Assembly (NCBI GenBank): GCA_033439685.1 | Contig: JAUEDM010000002.1 | Coordinates: 1,054,001-1,118,000 of the forward strand | Reading direction: 5' to 3' | Source: Apodospora peruviana | Lineage: Eukaryota > Ascomycota > Sordariomycetes > Sordariales > Lasiosphaeriaceae | DNA length: 64,000 bases | Shown: in pieces, positions 11,201 through 24,278 of the stretch | Layout: every line of letters begins with the position of its first letter | Numbering within the stretch: position 1 is the first letter of the stretch | Notes under the pieces: generated by a model | Databases searched by the model: none | The model's input: the letters and a program-made list of their open reading frames with translations, nothing else | Told to the model about the DNA's origin: nothing | Program-made: the position numbers and the translations under genes

Positions 11201-13883
11201 TCTCCCGAGGCATACGCCATCGGTCCGAAAGGACATCGAGTGGTGGAGGAATGCTAAGCTATACACGCACAACGATGTAAACTTTTCAAGACTCTATGTT
11301 TATATTCTCTATTTTGGTCCTGAGTGGCAGAGATGTTAGCCGTTGAGCTGACGGATAGAGCTTCGTATCAGCCTCATGAGCAAGCCACAACAGCGAGTGA
11401 ATGTAAAGAATGATACCGAAGGGTTTCGGAGCAGGTGATCGACAGATGGCTGACGGCTGTCAAACGTCCAAGTCCCGGGGAAAGTCAGCGGCGGGTAAAG
11501 ACAGACGCCTGACACCCGAATGACAGCAAGGTCAACAGGCATAGCCTTGCTGTGGGCATAATCGGAGTGTTCGTATCGGCGAGTAGTGACTGGGCCAAAG
11601 ACTCTGCCGGACTCGATGGAGGATTGGCGCTACGGCTATTCACACTCAGGTTGGGGGTCCGGTGCTGAGCAAGTCCGTCGAGGTCGGCCTGACTGGGCCA
11701 TAATGCCGACCGGCAAGGCCCACGCATTTCCTTAAAGGGAGAATGATAATTGGGCACCGACGAAACTCCGGGGACGTTTGTGAGTGTTAGCCAAAAAAGA
11801 ACAGGAGTGAAGGTTGCGTTACATCCCACCACGGTCCACGGCAAATAAGGGACAAGCCCCGGTCAACGACGCCCGAGGCCGTGTTACCCTCGGTGATGGC
11901 TCATGCCCGAAATCCAGTACCCGACGTTCAGACAGCAACCTCATGTCACCGCACACCAATGAATGGACGTATCACGACATGACGCCCGAAGCCGATCACC
12001 GAAGTGTGTTTAAAGATACCTGTGCACCCAATCCCCGGAGCCTCAAGGGACCAAGCACACTTACTGGCAATGGACTGCACTGACAGACTCTGTTTTCTTT
12101 TTTCGTTTTCGTAGCTGCCAGTTTGACCAGTTGCCGTTTGCCAACTGATCTGGCAGCTGGTAGATGTTTTGAACCGGCACTTTTCTGGTGATCATGAATT
12201 TCCGTTCTGCACGAGCCCCATGATAATTGAGCTGGTGATGGCGACACACGCAGCCTAGCTTTCATGGCACTGACGACAAGAGAATGGCCTCGGCCATTGC
12301 GCTAACTCTTGGTGAGTAGCTTTCCTCTCTCTCTCGTTGGTGTAATAAATGGCACAGATGGCGGACTCCCTCGCTATCTGGAGCATGAGGAGCTGATATA
12401 TAGGGTCATACACGTCTGCCATGCCGCATCGGATTCACCGAAGCCCGAATTGAGACCAGCAATGTTTCTGAGGTCTGTCTCGCGACATGAGAGAAGCTAC
12501 ACATGAACCATCGAGAAAGCTGCAGATATGTAGAGAAACTGTCTCTCGCCAAGTCATTGCAACAGGGGAGGGTATGTGCCGGTGTGAGGATTGTTGGGGC
12601 TGAGAAGGAGGCGTAATCGACTTACACCAAACCCGCCTTGAACGAGGTCGGCAACATATACGCGAGCACCGATAATTCAGTTCAGACAGCGCCATTTTGG
12701 GTCCATGGAGACCAATCAAGTCGCTACGCGAGACGTGTAACCAGCCCAAGGAGGAAGGTGTTGAGTATATCCAGCAAGCCGGTCTTTCCGAGCCTACGTG
12801 GCAAGTCCGGTAATGGAAGTCGTCGAAAACCCAACAAAATTCGGATTACGTATCCGGTCAGTGGACAAATCCGTCATCCATCGCTAGAGACGGCCTTCTC
12901 GAAGTCCAGGAAAGGGTCTCAGATCCCTGGATCATTCGAACCGGCTTCCTTGAGTAGCTACATGATACCTTGGTGGTTACCTCGGCCGACTCTGCGCCGA
13001 CTCTCCGGGCGCCGTCTGATCTTCCCCATCACCGTTCGACACCCGCCGTTGCACAGCAACGGGAGCGAAGAGTTTAGATTCGGAAAATGAACAGTGAGAG
13101 AAGCTTCTTGCACACTGCGAACCAATAGCTGGTTGGCTGTTTCAAGATTCGTCGTCATCCCGATGCTTGCGGCTAGGCAAGACGCGAAGTGCACGCAATC
13201 CTGACTTTAGTAGGGCTGGGCTGCGAGCGCGGATAGGTTAGGTAAGACAGCTGGAGGAAGACTCTGCAGATACCTGCGATAGGTCGAGGTCGTGAGGAGA
13301 GAAGAGCAAACCCGAAAATCGGCGAGACGCCAGGCTGTGACCGCCTTTTCCCTTGCCAGGTGCTCAACAACCTGCAATATCAGTCACCGCCGCATTCTCT
13401 AGCTTGGCACCAGGACGATCCGGTCCGGCTTATCCCAACAAATTAGAGAAACCGAATCGAATCCAGCCGAAACTTGGAGCTCGCAACAACTGGCACCGAC
13501 CAAACGGCGTTTTGGCGAGATTTCGACCAGGTCATTGACTGGTTTGAGGAGCTCAACGAGTCAAAAGAATTTGAGGTAAACCCGAGAGGTTCGACCGAGA
13601 GTCTCGAGTGGCGTGGCGGTGATCTCTTGCCGATCACGACGGTTTTGGCGGCATAAACCAAGGAGTCCGAGCCCGACAAGCCCATTCTCCAAGTTTGGGA
13701 GAGAGGAGCCGAGGGCAGATACGGCGATGCGCGATGGCGATGGCGATGCTTTGTGTTGCAACGAGCAAGAACGACAGCGCAGGCGGGCGATCGTGTGACT
13801 TGCAGCCACCCTCTGACAGCTCTTCACTCTTTCCTTCTTCAAGCCACACCGGGCCGACTTTGAGTTTGCAGCGAGGAGGCGCG

Positions 13884-13902
13884 GTGTGTGTGTGTGTGTG
13901 TG
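13884..13902. repeat. (GT)n microsatellite
   Basis: About 19 bp of alternating GT followed directly by alternating GC (GGGCGCGCGC). The combined purine/pyrimidine alternation could adopt Z-DNA. Confidence 0.85.
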
Positions 13903-16900
13903 GGCGCGCGCCTTCCTGGGCTGAGCTCACAGACCGGGGAAATTGTGATGGGCACCTTCCCTCAAGGCAGGAGGTTGTCACTGTCCTTCTCTGATTGATC
14001 CCTTACCCGCGATTAGCGCCACTGCCCCTATCCAGGATGGGTAGGTTGGGCTGAAGCCACAGTACTGATGCACTTACCACAAAGGGAAGTCGGGGCTTTC
14101 ACAGAGATGTTCCTTACAAGACTACCGGTGGAATTTATAAGATGATGCAGCCTGACAGTCTGTCGTCAGACGGATGCGTTGGTGTTACGGATACAGAATA
14201 AATAGAAACTTCCCCGGGCCTTCTGCATTTGGAGATCACGCGTGATACACGGTTCGGTGATTATGGTACCCCTAGAGGAGGCGGTCAATGTCGACAGGTT
14301 ACGGAATAACCCGTATTCGGGCTGCTAACCCCAGAATAGTGCCGAGACTGCCGACACGACAGGGGCCAACAGTATTCAATACCGGTTGAGGCTCCCCTGG
14401 GTTGACGACAGTGGCTTTGCTGATAGACAGGGTTAAATTTCCTTGGCTTGAGTAATCCCGTACCTCGACTTACAGGGCGGCTGGGAGTCTGCCGGGCGGA
14501 TGAGCGGAGAATTTACTGGAGGGAAGTTGTTGAGAGCAATTCCAGAAGGAAGGTGGACGGGAAGACAATCTTTCAAGGCTCTGGTGGGTGGGAAGGACCC
14601 AGATAAGACATCTCGGGTAATCGAGTTGACTGAAGGTCTAAGACAGGCAGGCGGTGGGACGAAGGAAGGGACGGGGACGAAGTCTCAACGCCGGGGCCGC
14701 GTCGGGACCATCGGAGGACGCGCAGATCTCTCCTTCCGTCGTCGGCGGCGGGCTGACTTCGGTTGCTTAGCCTCTAAGGTAGACGGGAGTCTCACCAACA
14801 ATTGTCAATACACCTGCCGACACCGCATTGGGCTCCCCAACAACGCCGCGTTGCGACTTCTGGTCTCTTGGGACCCTCCTTAGCTCGTTAAGGAGGGAAG
14901 GTGATGACAGGATCGCACGATTTCAGGTAGTAAACATGAGTTGTTAAGCGTATGAGCCAATCGTACCTGTAAAGGTGGACGCATCATCTAAGCGTCTTAG
15001 GTGAAGTATGATTACAGTGAAACGACCGGGAACAAGGCGAGATGGCCGGCCGGGTTTGGAACGACGTAAGTCATGATGTCTGCCCGCACAGCCCAGAAAG
15101 GGGTTAGCCTGACGAACCATCAACCTGCCCAGTGGGAAAGAAGCGCTGCGGGTTTGACTTCGTCTTTGACAAGCAAGCAGCCTAGCTCAACCCAGCCGAT
15201 GTGGAGGAGGTGAAGGCTCGGTGTCTCCCTCCTTTGGAGTTGGGACACAACACCATCCACACAATCTGCCCACTTGCTAAGCAAGTCTCCGTGCACCTTG
15301 GGGGCACAGTCAGCACTTTACTGTTTGGTGAACATATTCCACCGCCCAGCCAGCCAACTAAAATTCAGAGATTCAGGACAATCGCTTATCTACCTTAGGT
15401 AAGTTTTCTCAAACGGACATAAAAGATGTTAGGTTGGTACCGGCACTCACAACATCGTACATGACATCCCGCCCGCCGCCAACGCCGGCTGACACCACCC
15501 TCCCATCCACCTGTTCGTCAGCGCGCCCGCGCTGGGGAAGGACAGCCGGCTCGCGGCGGGCTGTAGGGTGGTCTGTCCAGCCGAGTCATAGCTCCTGCTT
15601 AGCTTCCTACTTGAAATCTGAGCGGAAGTCGGTTTCGATGGACGAATCAACGCAGGTTCACGCTTACCTTCATAGTTCTAATTCCGTGGTGATCCAGTTC
15701 ACCGTATGGCGGGCATTACGAGGTGCACATTGGCCAATACTTGGAAAAACCGTATCTGGAAATATCTCGACTGTGTTCCGTGACACCACCGCTCGGCTCG
15801 GCCTCTTGGATGCCGTGGCGCGGGCTCGGCCGGTCCAAGGGCTGGACAGAAAACTACCTTAGATGTGTGCGAGCTAAGGTATATCGGCACGTTCAGCCAG
15901 GCGCAACCAGCAAAGACCAACATGGCATTGGTAAGGACGGCTTCCGATGACAACAATACTCCAAACTGAGTATACCCTCCCATCCAGGGCACTCTCGGGA
16001 CGGGTTTATGTGAGGTACCGAGGGGCGAGTGTGACCCTTCAAGTTGAGACGGTCACCTCCCGTTCCCGCCCACAACAAGGCCCATTGGCGGAGAGAAACA
16101 AAGGTGAGGGCGAGTGATGCTGCCACGCCAACGCTGTAGTGCCGATGAGTTTCTGGGCACTTTTAAGCAGGCCTAATCAGCCTATCAAGGCTTTGTTTGA
16201 AAACCAGCCGCACCGGCAGTCGGAATATAAATGCTCGACACTGATTAGTTGACAGCTAGCTTATTTTTAGCCACACTTTCAATTTGCAGTTTATTGAGTG
16301 TACAGTACCTCACCTCATTCACCTCCTCCCCCATGAATCATGGCCGCGCTTCAATTACTCCCGCACCAGCGGAGACGAACTCTAAGCGGGCTTGCAACCG
16401 CGTGGGAAAGAATCAAATAGGTTCTCGTTGCCGTTGGACGCGGATGGATGCCGATGCTTCCGTTTAGTTCCATGTTCGAGCCCGTGTGTGGGTTGTCATA
16501 TGCGGGATCATGGGCGGTATTCCAATGCTCGGTACCGCCTGTGGCAGACGGGTTAATCGGAACGTGGTACGGATACCCGTATGCTACCCCCGGGCCTACA
16601 CGACTGCATGATCGTTATCCGTACCACACACTTGACATACCATCACCCATTCTGGTTTGTTCTCGATTTCTCGACAGCCAGATGCCAGCCTGAGCGGGCA
16701 AAAGAATCGCACACACTGATCTGCGCAAGTTACGATGACTCGCTGAGTCGCTATTAGCTCCTCCATAAAGATAGCGCATTGCTATGCTTTAGGCGCTCAG
16801 TGACTTCCAGGTAGTCTGGAAGAGGTGTAAGCGCAAGCATGATGTTGCACAGGTTCACAGGAAAGTGAGAATCTATTCCGTACACCTGTAATCTATGAGA

Positions 16901-19900
16901 CGCTAGCGGCTTACCACGTCGGCAAGGTTCGCTTTAGGTTTAGCACTTGACACGCTAAGCTGGAGTCTGTGCGAGACGGGTGTGTATGGTATTCCGTACA
17001 GGACTCACTGAGAACTGTATGTACATACGCGTATTAGTGTGCGCTTAGCCTCCTCCCAAAAGCACCCGGCAGGCCGTCGTAAGTCATGACCCAACGCATC
17101 CATTGCCTAGGTCTCCTTGACAAACATCTGATTCCAGACCCCGTCAAGATGATGTTTGCTTCACGAGCTAGGTCATGAATATATTCTGTGTGGATTCATA
17201 CACTAATGTACGGAATACTGGGGATATTGGTCATTGATAAACGCGGGGATGGTGGGGACAACGTCCACGGCGCGCACTGCCCTGGACCCTGCCCAACACC
17301 AGCCGCCACCAATCGTGGGTTATCACTCCGTACCATTTACCAGGTGAACAGCACTCAGATAACTTCCCCCTCGTTTGCTTGACCTATTGAGCAGTGCTAT
17401 ACAATTTACTCGTTCCTGTATTCTATATGAACCGTACCATTCATTGTCTAAGGTACGTAGTTGAACCAACGAGCGGGAGGCGAGCCACCTGCAGCCCCGC
17501 ACTCTAAAATCTAAATGCTTGTTGCAGCAAGATAGGCATTTCTCAAAATAACTCGAGGAACCCGATGACGCGAGGCCGTTTCTTCCTTGGGCTGGCACTT
17601 TTGGTGATTGTGGTTTGTTGTTGACTGTCGATTGGAAGACAGGGACAGCTCTTGACTGGTACCTAGGTAAGGCAGTAGGTCACCAAGGTTCGGGGCAGAC
17701 CAGATGTGTCGAGGGCGAAGTTCATTTTACGGGACCGGATCGGTCTCGACGATGAGTTCTCGGCGCAGAAGCCGACTTGCTACATGACGAATCCTAGCCA
17801 CAACTCATGTCGAAGACGACACTTGAACATGCTCACTTGGCTTGCGAATCGTGCATTGCGTCGAGGCTGGCCGGGACCGACAGCTCTCATCAGCATGGCA
17901 GGCAGCGCCTATCGGGAACTTGAAGCAACTGCAGCTCTCAAGGCGGCCTGTCATCTACACGTACCCTATTGCAAGCAAGCACTTCAAGTCCGAAAAGGAA
18001 AGAAATCTGCCCACGTTGGACAGTGGCACTTTGGTTGACAGTCAGGCAAACTCAAAGATCCACCATCCGAGTTCAAGACCCTGATCTCTGACAGCCAACC
18101 CCCCGGATTAGCAGAAAAAGAACACCGCTTGGAACACTTTGAGCCTTTTTGTTATTTAATGAAGGAATAAACCGTACGGACGGCTTTCCCGTGTTTCCAC
18201 TTTGCACTGCGGTCCCGTCTCACCCATCACGCCTTCCCGGCTAGCACTTTCCCGTCAAGTTAATAAGTGCTCGTCGCAGGAACGGGTGAGAAGCGGTTTC
18301 CTAGTCGGGCATAACAACAATGCGATTTTATGAAGGAAGCCGCGGGCAGTTTGTACTTTGTGGCCTCGTGAAGGAGAGGGACAGGGGGGTGGGTGTTGAG
18401 GTGCAATCGGCAAGGGGTGGTGGAGTGGGTGGGTAAAAGAGAAGGGGGGGACCAGGGGGGAGGGGTAGCACTTGCCAGGATCCCACGCCCGGTCTGCAGG
18501 TCTTGCAGGCACAGGGGAAGGCGTGACCGTAGTAAAGCCGATCATCTGGGTTGATCGACAACCTTTTTCGTTGATACAACACCGAACCTTGCATACACTT
18601 AGTTCGCACCTCATTCGACCATTCGACCTTATCCATTATTTGGATGACCGGTCACGGTTACGGCCACGAACCTAAGCCGGCCTGGCCTGCAATTGACACA
18701 CACTGGCAAATTTGGCTGGCCTACTGATGAGTCGTGACGACTTGCGAGTGAAAAAGTGCCTGTAGCCGGGACGAAGGCCACCCCAGCCACGACCACCAGT
18801 CTGCCCACCTCTCGACGAGTCGACCACTTGGGCAATCTAGCACACCCGCTGCTCCTGATCTTGCTTTCTGGCTTCTCCAACAACGTCTTATTATGCCGTT
18901 TTTACATTGCCCAATCCGTACTAACCCGCCAAATGACAGCCGAAACAGGGTGGGAATGGTGCATGGATGGACCTTGGCCTCCTACAGCCTTTCCCGTCGC
19001 CTTGGATGCTGCACGCTGGCCGCTGATTCTTCCTTCCGTCTTCTTTAGCTTACCCTTAGTGTCCCAGTCCCACAGTCCCCAAGCACCCAACCTAAACTCC
19101 CCTGGGTTCACAGACCATCAGGCACCAAAGGAAGCTTTTGGCTTCTTTCGATACGTACTGCAATGGGACGTGCCGGGTTTCGCTCGCTCCCTTGCCAGGG
19201 CAGGCCGGTGTCGTTGCACACACGACGCAGACCCGAGACGACGTTTCCGCTAAAACTTCTATGGGACTGAGCGAACAGTTTCCCATCTCTCTTTGAACCA
19301 CAATTCTCCCAAGCAGCTCTTGATACTCGCCAATCCTTGCGAGACCTGACATTTACAAACTGCATGTTATTCACGTCATATTTCCATCTCAGGCCAACCA
19401 CGATTGCCACCTCTACAACCCTGACACCCCTTGTGATTCTGAAGAGGAACGAGCATGTCAAGCACGCACTATCTAGCCGAACCTCGAACTCGCCCTGGCC
19501 GTGCTTGCAGCCCGTCCACCACAATCTAATCCCGGCTACAACATCATTTAGAAAGTCCATGCTTTGAGCCACACTGCGTCGTTGGGCCTTTGATCCCATT
19601 CCATGCACACACATGAGATCGTCGACGCGTGCTGTGCTGCCAGCATGGCAGGTCTGATGCGCTGTTGCTCGAAACCCCCAGCCGCGCTGCTCTGGCGTCT
19701 ATCTTTCCCTTATCTCCTATGAGTGCCGTCTTGTAACCCTAGTATGACTGCCTTTTTGGGAGTGGGTGAGGCAACAAGTTGAACACGATACCACCGAAGT
19801 GTGCTGGTTCGGCTCAGCAGCTTGAAGCATGGCTCTCTGCTCGTGCTTCTGCTCGTGCTTGGGGCTTGGAGCTTGGAGCTTGGGAATAGAGATACTGCTA

Positions 19901-20820
19901 AGAACGACCCTAATGCCTGGCGGCGTCTGTAGGCCATTCAGGATAGAGGGTTGGACCAGTCAGCATTTCCACGCTTCTCAAACTCTATCTCGCTTTTCTT
20001 CACGCTCCAAGTTATCCCTCTATCGGGCCCAAGGGCCACCTTCCGTGCTTGGCGCTCGACTTCTGATACCTCGCTCCCACGCCGTCGTTGTCGGTGCGGG
20101 AGGGTAAGAGTTTGGTACCTCGACCCCGGTCTCTTTTTTAGACGGCGGCTGAACACTGTCAATAACCAGGTCGGGGGAAAGTTTACTTTCTCCATGTCTT
20201 ACTCGTAGTAGATACGTACCCATCCGAACGCCTCTTCCAACTTACACACGCATACACATCCACTCCGCTCGAGCGGCGCTCGCTCATCATACAGTCTTTC
20301 CATACATGGTCATACCCATGTCCCTGTTCATCTACCATCCATGCCGCGTCGTGGACGGGGCCAGTCTTTGGTGAGCTCAAAGGAGGCAGCACCGCCTTGG
20401 CCTGAACGGTGAGGTGAAGCTGTGTCTTATCAATATTTCCGATATTGAAAAAGGCCCGCCCATCCAGCACTTAACCTCGTGTCGGAAGAATCTGGTTCGA
20501 TGTAAGTTTGGTCTTTCCTGCAGACTCTTAATTTCTCTTGTCCTCGATCACGTCGATCTTCTTAGCTTGCTTTCCCTTCTCTTGCATCTGACTCTCTGGG
20601 TCTTTCCTTTTCTACATACCCTCCCGCCTCGTCATCAATTCTTTCCATACTTACTCGCCGGCACGCTGAACAAGCAGTAGCAACGAGGCGTCACCGTCCT
20701 GACCCATCCAGCACAACCCACGAAGGTCACGGGCTTGACGGCGCTTCCCACAGCAGCTCAGCGGGTTTCCGGTATCCAGAGGGACCGAACAACAAAACCG
20801 GCGGTGGGTGACCTGATGAG

Positions 20821-20827
20821 TATTTAA
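20821..20827 (+). promoter_or_regulatory. AT-rich TATTTAA just upstream of the CMR1 start
   Basis: TATTTAA lies 26-32 bp before the CMR1 ATG. That is very close for a TATA box if there is a 5' leader, so this may only be an AT-rich patch. A CT-rich tract at about 20500-20660 is a better candidate for a core promoter region. Confidence 0.2.
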
Positions 20828-20852
20828 CACACGACAACCAACCGCCGCCAGT

Positions 20853-23800
20853 ATGGTGGTTTACTGTGCGTACTGCGGCAAGCAATTCACCCGCAAGGAG
20901 CACTTGGAGAGGCACCTCCCAACCCGTGAGAGCACCAGTCCAGCTTCCAACTTGGCGGGCCGAGGAGACTAACACCTTGCAAGATACCAATGTTAAGCCC
21001 CATCGTTGCGGTCAATGCCAGCTCTCGTTTGCTCGAAGGCAAGTAAATTGGCTGGGTCACCCTTGTCTTTCCTGTCTCGAGTACTGACGCCTCTTTGCAA
21101 CAGGGACCTGCTCCAAAGACATCATTCGACATACCACGAGGCACGAGACCCAATGGAGCCACTGCCCGGCGGTGTTCCAACAGTTGCCGGGCGAACACCT
21201 ATCGCATGCCAGAACTGCGCCAGCGCAAAGACAGGTTGCGACAAGAGAGTACCATGTGGGCGATGCTCCGAGAAGAACTTGCCCTGTTCCGCAAGGTTTG
21301 CCCGAAGGTCGTCAAAGGCCGCAGTTCGTGCCGCACAGGCTCTTACCACCCACCAGACCCAACTCGGGCAATCGCCACAGCAGTTGCAACAAACTCAGAC
21401 TATCGACCCCTCGTTCATGGAGATGGACCAAAGCATGACCAAAGTAGAGTTGGGGAACTCGCCTACGACCATCGAGGCCGTAATCAGCATGGACGGCTCA
21501 CCAAAGAGTAACTCGCCCATCCAGTCTCATGTCAGCCCAGCGGACACAATCTCGCCGCATACCCGAATGAACGGGCTGGAGGACTTCAACCTGATGGGCA
21601 ATGACTTTGCCGGACAAGAGTCGTACCAGGATCTCTTCGTTTTCGATGGATACGGGCTAGAGCTTGGTGACATGTACCACAACCCTCTGCCGCTTGTGCG
21701 GACAGAGATGGCGATGCCCTTCACAGAGCTGAGCGACATGGAGGCAGCATCAGAGCCAATGACGGCTTCGTCGTCGCGGGGTTCAATACATACTAGAGGT
21801 ACCAGCATCATGTCGACAAGCGACTTTGACAATGTGGTGAAGCCGGTGGAGCTTACTATGGCGGTGCCACCCGACAGCTCGATTCCCGAGTTCGAAGTGG
21901 TGATCGCGGCCGAGGGTGCCTGGAACTTGGCGCGGTGCAATCGGCCCATGTACACGGGTACTACCTGCCCTCGGACAGCGATCGTGCATCTTGAGTGCTT
22001 GGAGCAAAAGTCAAAGCAAGAGGGCACGTGGAGTTCGTTGGAAAAATACCTCGAGGAAGTTGATCGGAACGCGACCGATTTGGCGTCGGTCGTCCCGCTT
22101 ACAGCCCGGACACGTGACAAGATGCTCGCCATCACCCAGAGCTTCCTGCACAAGGCATTGGAAATCCACCGTGGAGGCATCAACACGTACCCAAAAGCTG
22201 GATATGCGAGTCCAGGCGACTTTAACTTCATTGTCTTACCACCCTCCAAGATTCTCGAGTACTTTTTGAGCAGCTATGTGCGCAGTCTCTCAGTCTACTA
22301 CCCACTTGTTGTGGCCGGCTGCGTCGATCCCAATGAGATGATCCAGAACAATCAGGCGTCGACATTACTCGTGCTTCTCATGATTGCACAGGGCGCTGCT
22401 GCCATGCCGATGGCCGAGGCACGATATCTTTCTGCCGGCCTGACAGAGACCTGTCGCATTTCTCTCTTTGACATTGTCGAGAAGGATGTCGAGCTCTCGG
22501 CAGACCCGATAGCACTGCGCTGCGCCCTTTTGTTCATCGTTTTGGGTGCATGGAGCGGTGACAAGTGGCTCATGGACATCGCCATGGGTCAACGGGGCAT
22601 GTACATGTCCATGTTGAAGCATGCTGGCATGATGGATCCGCAGCCATCCATGATCCCAACTTTCAACGACCCATCATCTAACACCGAACATCAATGGCGC
22701 GCATGGCTGCATCGCGAGAGTCTGAACAGGTAATTATTTAACATCTTTACGTTAATCTCTTGCATCATCTCGTGAGACACTTTGCTGATCGATTACGATT
22801 CAGATTGGTATACAACTATGTTATGCTGGATCAGGAGCTTAGTCTGTTCCATGACACGGCCCCATTATTGGCCATCAATGAGCTTCAATGCCCTTTACCC
22901 GCACCAGAGGTCCTTTGGTCGACTCCCAATGCCGAGCGGTGGCGTGCAGCCATTCAAACCCTTTATGGCAACACAACAAATGTGAACCCCCAGCTGCTTA
23001 ACTCGCCGTCCGTCACCCCCTCATTGTACGACCTCTTCCAAGACTTCCTCCAGGATACTCTCTCAAAACGGGGCAGTCTCTCACCGCAACAGCTAAGGCT
23101 TATATTACATCCAATCCAATCTCTCCTATGCCATCTGCGTCAGATGCTATCATGCTTTGACGTTTTTAGTGCACGGCGTGTTCCCAGCGCGGGCGGTGTC
23201 TCCCTATCCTCGACCATGCAGAGGCTCGAAGAGGTACAGCAACTGCTGCGGAAGTGGTACGACTTGACGATGACTTACTACAGGGCCAACCCAGGTTGCG
23301 CCATTACACGGTGCAACATGGTCTTGTACCACCTCATCTCTCTCAATGCGGTTACCAACTTCCCCGAGATTGAGCGCCTTGCCCGCCGCGAAGGCTTCGA
23401 TGGGTCAAGCACAAACCCCTATTGGGAACTCTCACTTCGGCATAAGCGCTGCATCTACCAGCGAGAGGAGGCCCTCTTCCATTGTGGTCAGGTTTTCCGC
23501 CACCTGCGATCCATGCCGAACGACCGGAGACCGAGTTGGTGGTCCGCTGCTATGTACCGCGCAACCCTTATTCTTTGGGTGGACAGCATCTGCAGATTGG
23601 ACCCCAACTTTCAGACGGAGAAGCCCCAAAGCACCGGGTCGCCAAGTTTCACCCCAGTCGCCATTGACCAAATCACACCAGAAGACACGGCGCGTATCAG
23701 TTATCTATGGTGTAACCCCGGTGTGGGTGTGCTCACACGACTGGATGGAGGCACCATCAGTTTGGACAAACCAGACGACGTGCTGAGCTACGCAGTCAAG

Positions 23801-23911
23801 AACATCGAGTCTGGATTCAGCTCACGCATAGGCGACGGCATCAAGCGCAAGATAATTGCACTATCGAATAACTGGAGCGCAGATACCATGGGCGGCGCGA
23901 GTGCAGCGTGA
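20853..23911 (+). CDS. CMR1: Cmr1/Pig1-type melanin transcription factor (two C2H2 fingers plus Zn2Cys6)
   Basis: Exons: 20853-20925, 20984-21038, 21104-22729, 22804-23911; 953 residues. Finger 1 is C5-x2-C8-x12-H21-x3-H25. Finger 2 is C33-x2-C36-x12-H49-x4-H54, joined by a TNVKPHR linker. A Zn2Cys6 cluster follows with C78, C81, C88, C94, C97 and C104. This unusual combination of both finger classes at the N-terminus identifies the Cmr1/Pig1 family, which activates DHN-melanin genes in Colletotrichum, Cochliobolus and Magnaporthe. The long C-terminal part is a fungal-specific transcription-factor region. Intron 1 (58 bp) splits the codon of zinc ligand H25. Intron 2 (65 bp) needs a non-canonical GC donor (GCAAGT) to keep finger 2 in frame. 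Intron 3 is 74 bp. It is the only plus-strand gene here, about 32 kb from the melanin PKS, which is its likely target. Confidence 0.94.
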
Positions 23912-24206
23912 GATTCAGGGTGACGAGCTCATATACTAATCACCATATTACGGAATATTTATAATTCGCGAGTGTGGTAGCTGGCTGTGTCATTAGTTCA
24001 GCGGCTGTCCCTTGCTTAGCGAATGGTATTAAAGAACAGGGTGGTAACACCAGCAGCGTTTCATTTTATTCCTTGTCATTATTCTAAGTCGAGATTTCCC
24101 GCTACGGACCGTGTCTACCATGGCGTTGAGGGCATTGGGAATGATGGCTCTGTTACTCTCTATAACGAAACAGAAACGCAGATATACACACGCATAACAG
24201 GAAGGG

Positions 24207-24278
24207 ATGGGGGCTCTGGCGGATGGGTGGATGGGGACCCTGGCGGATGGGCGGATGGGGACTCTGGCAGATGGGTGT
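24207..24278 (+). repeat. 24-bp minisatellite, three copies
   Basis: Three direct copies start at 24207, 24231 and 24255. Each follows the pattern ATGGGG-(A/C)-CTGGC-GATGGG, with only a few substitutions between copies. A degenerate ATGGGTGG continuation follows. It lies about 300 bp beyond the CMR1 stop codon, possibly in its 3' UTR. Confidence 0.85.

Larger units (their letters stand above)
4531..20852. other. 16.3-kb gene-free spacer upstream of CMR1
   Basis: None of the open frames here shows a conserved domain, plausible splice-joined partners or protein-like composition that I can recognise. What can be seen: a tRNA/SINE-like segment near 5951-6088, pyrimidine-rich stretches (about 7090-7530 and 20500-20660), a TATATAAA box at 8289 followed by another TATA-rich run at 8541-8556, a GT microsatellite at 13884, and palindromic CCTAGG words at 6936 and 17661. 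Base composition is close to balanced, not AT-rich, so heavy repeat-induced point mutation is not evident by eye. The right end should hold the CMR1 promoter and 5' leader. Confidence 0.6.
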
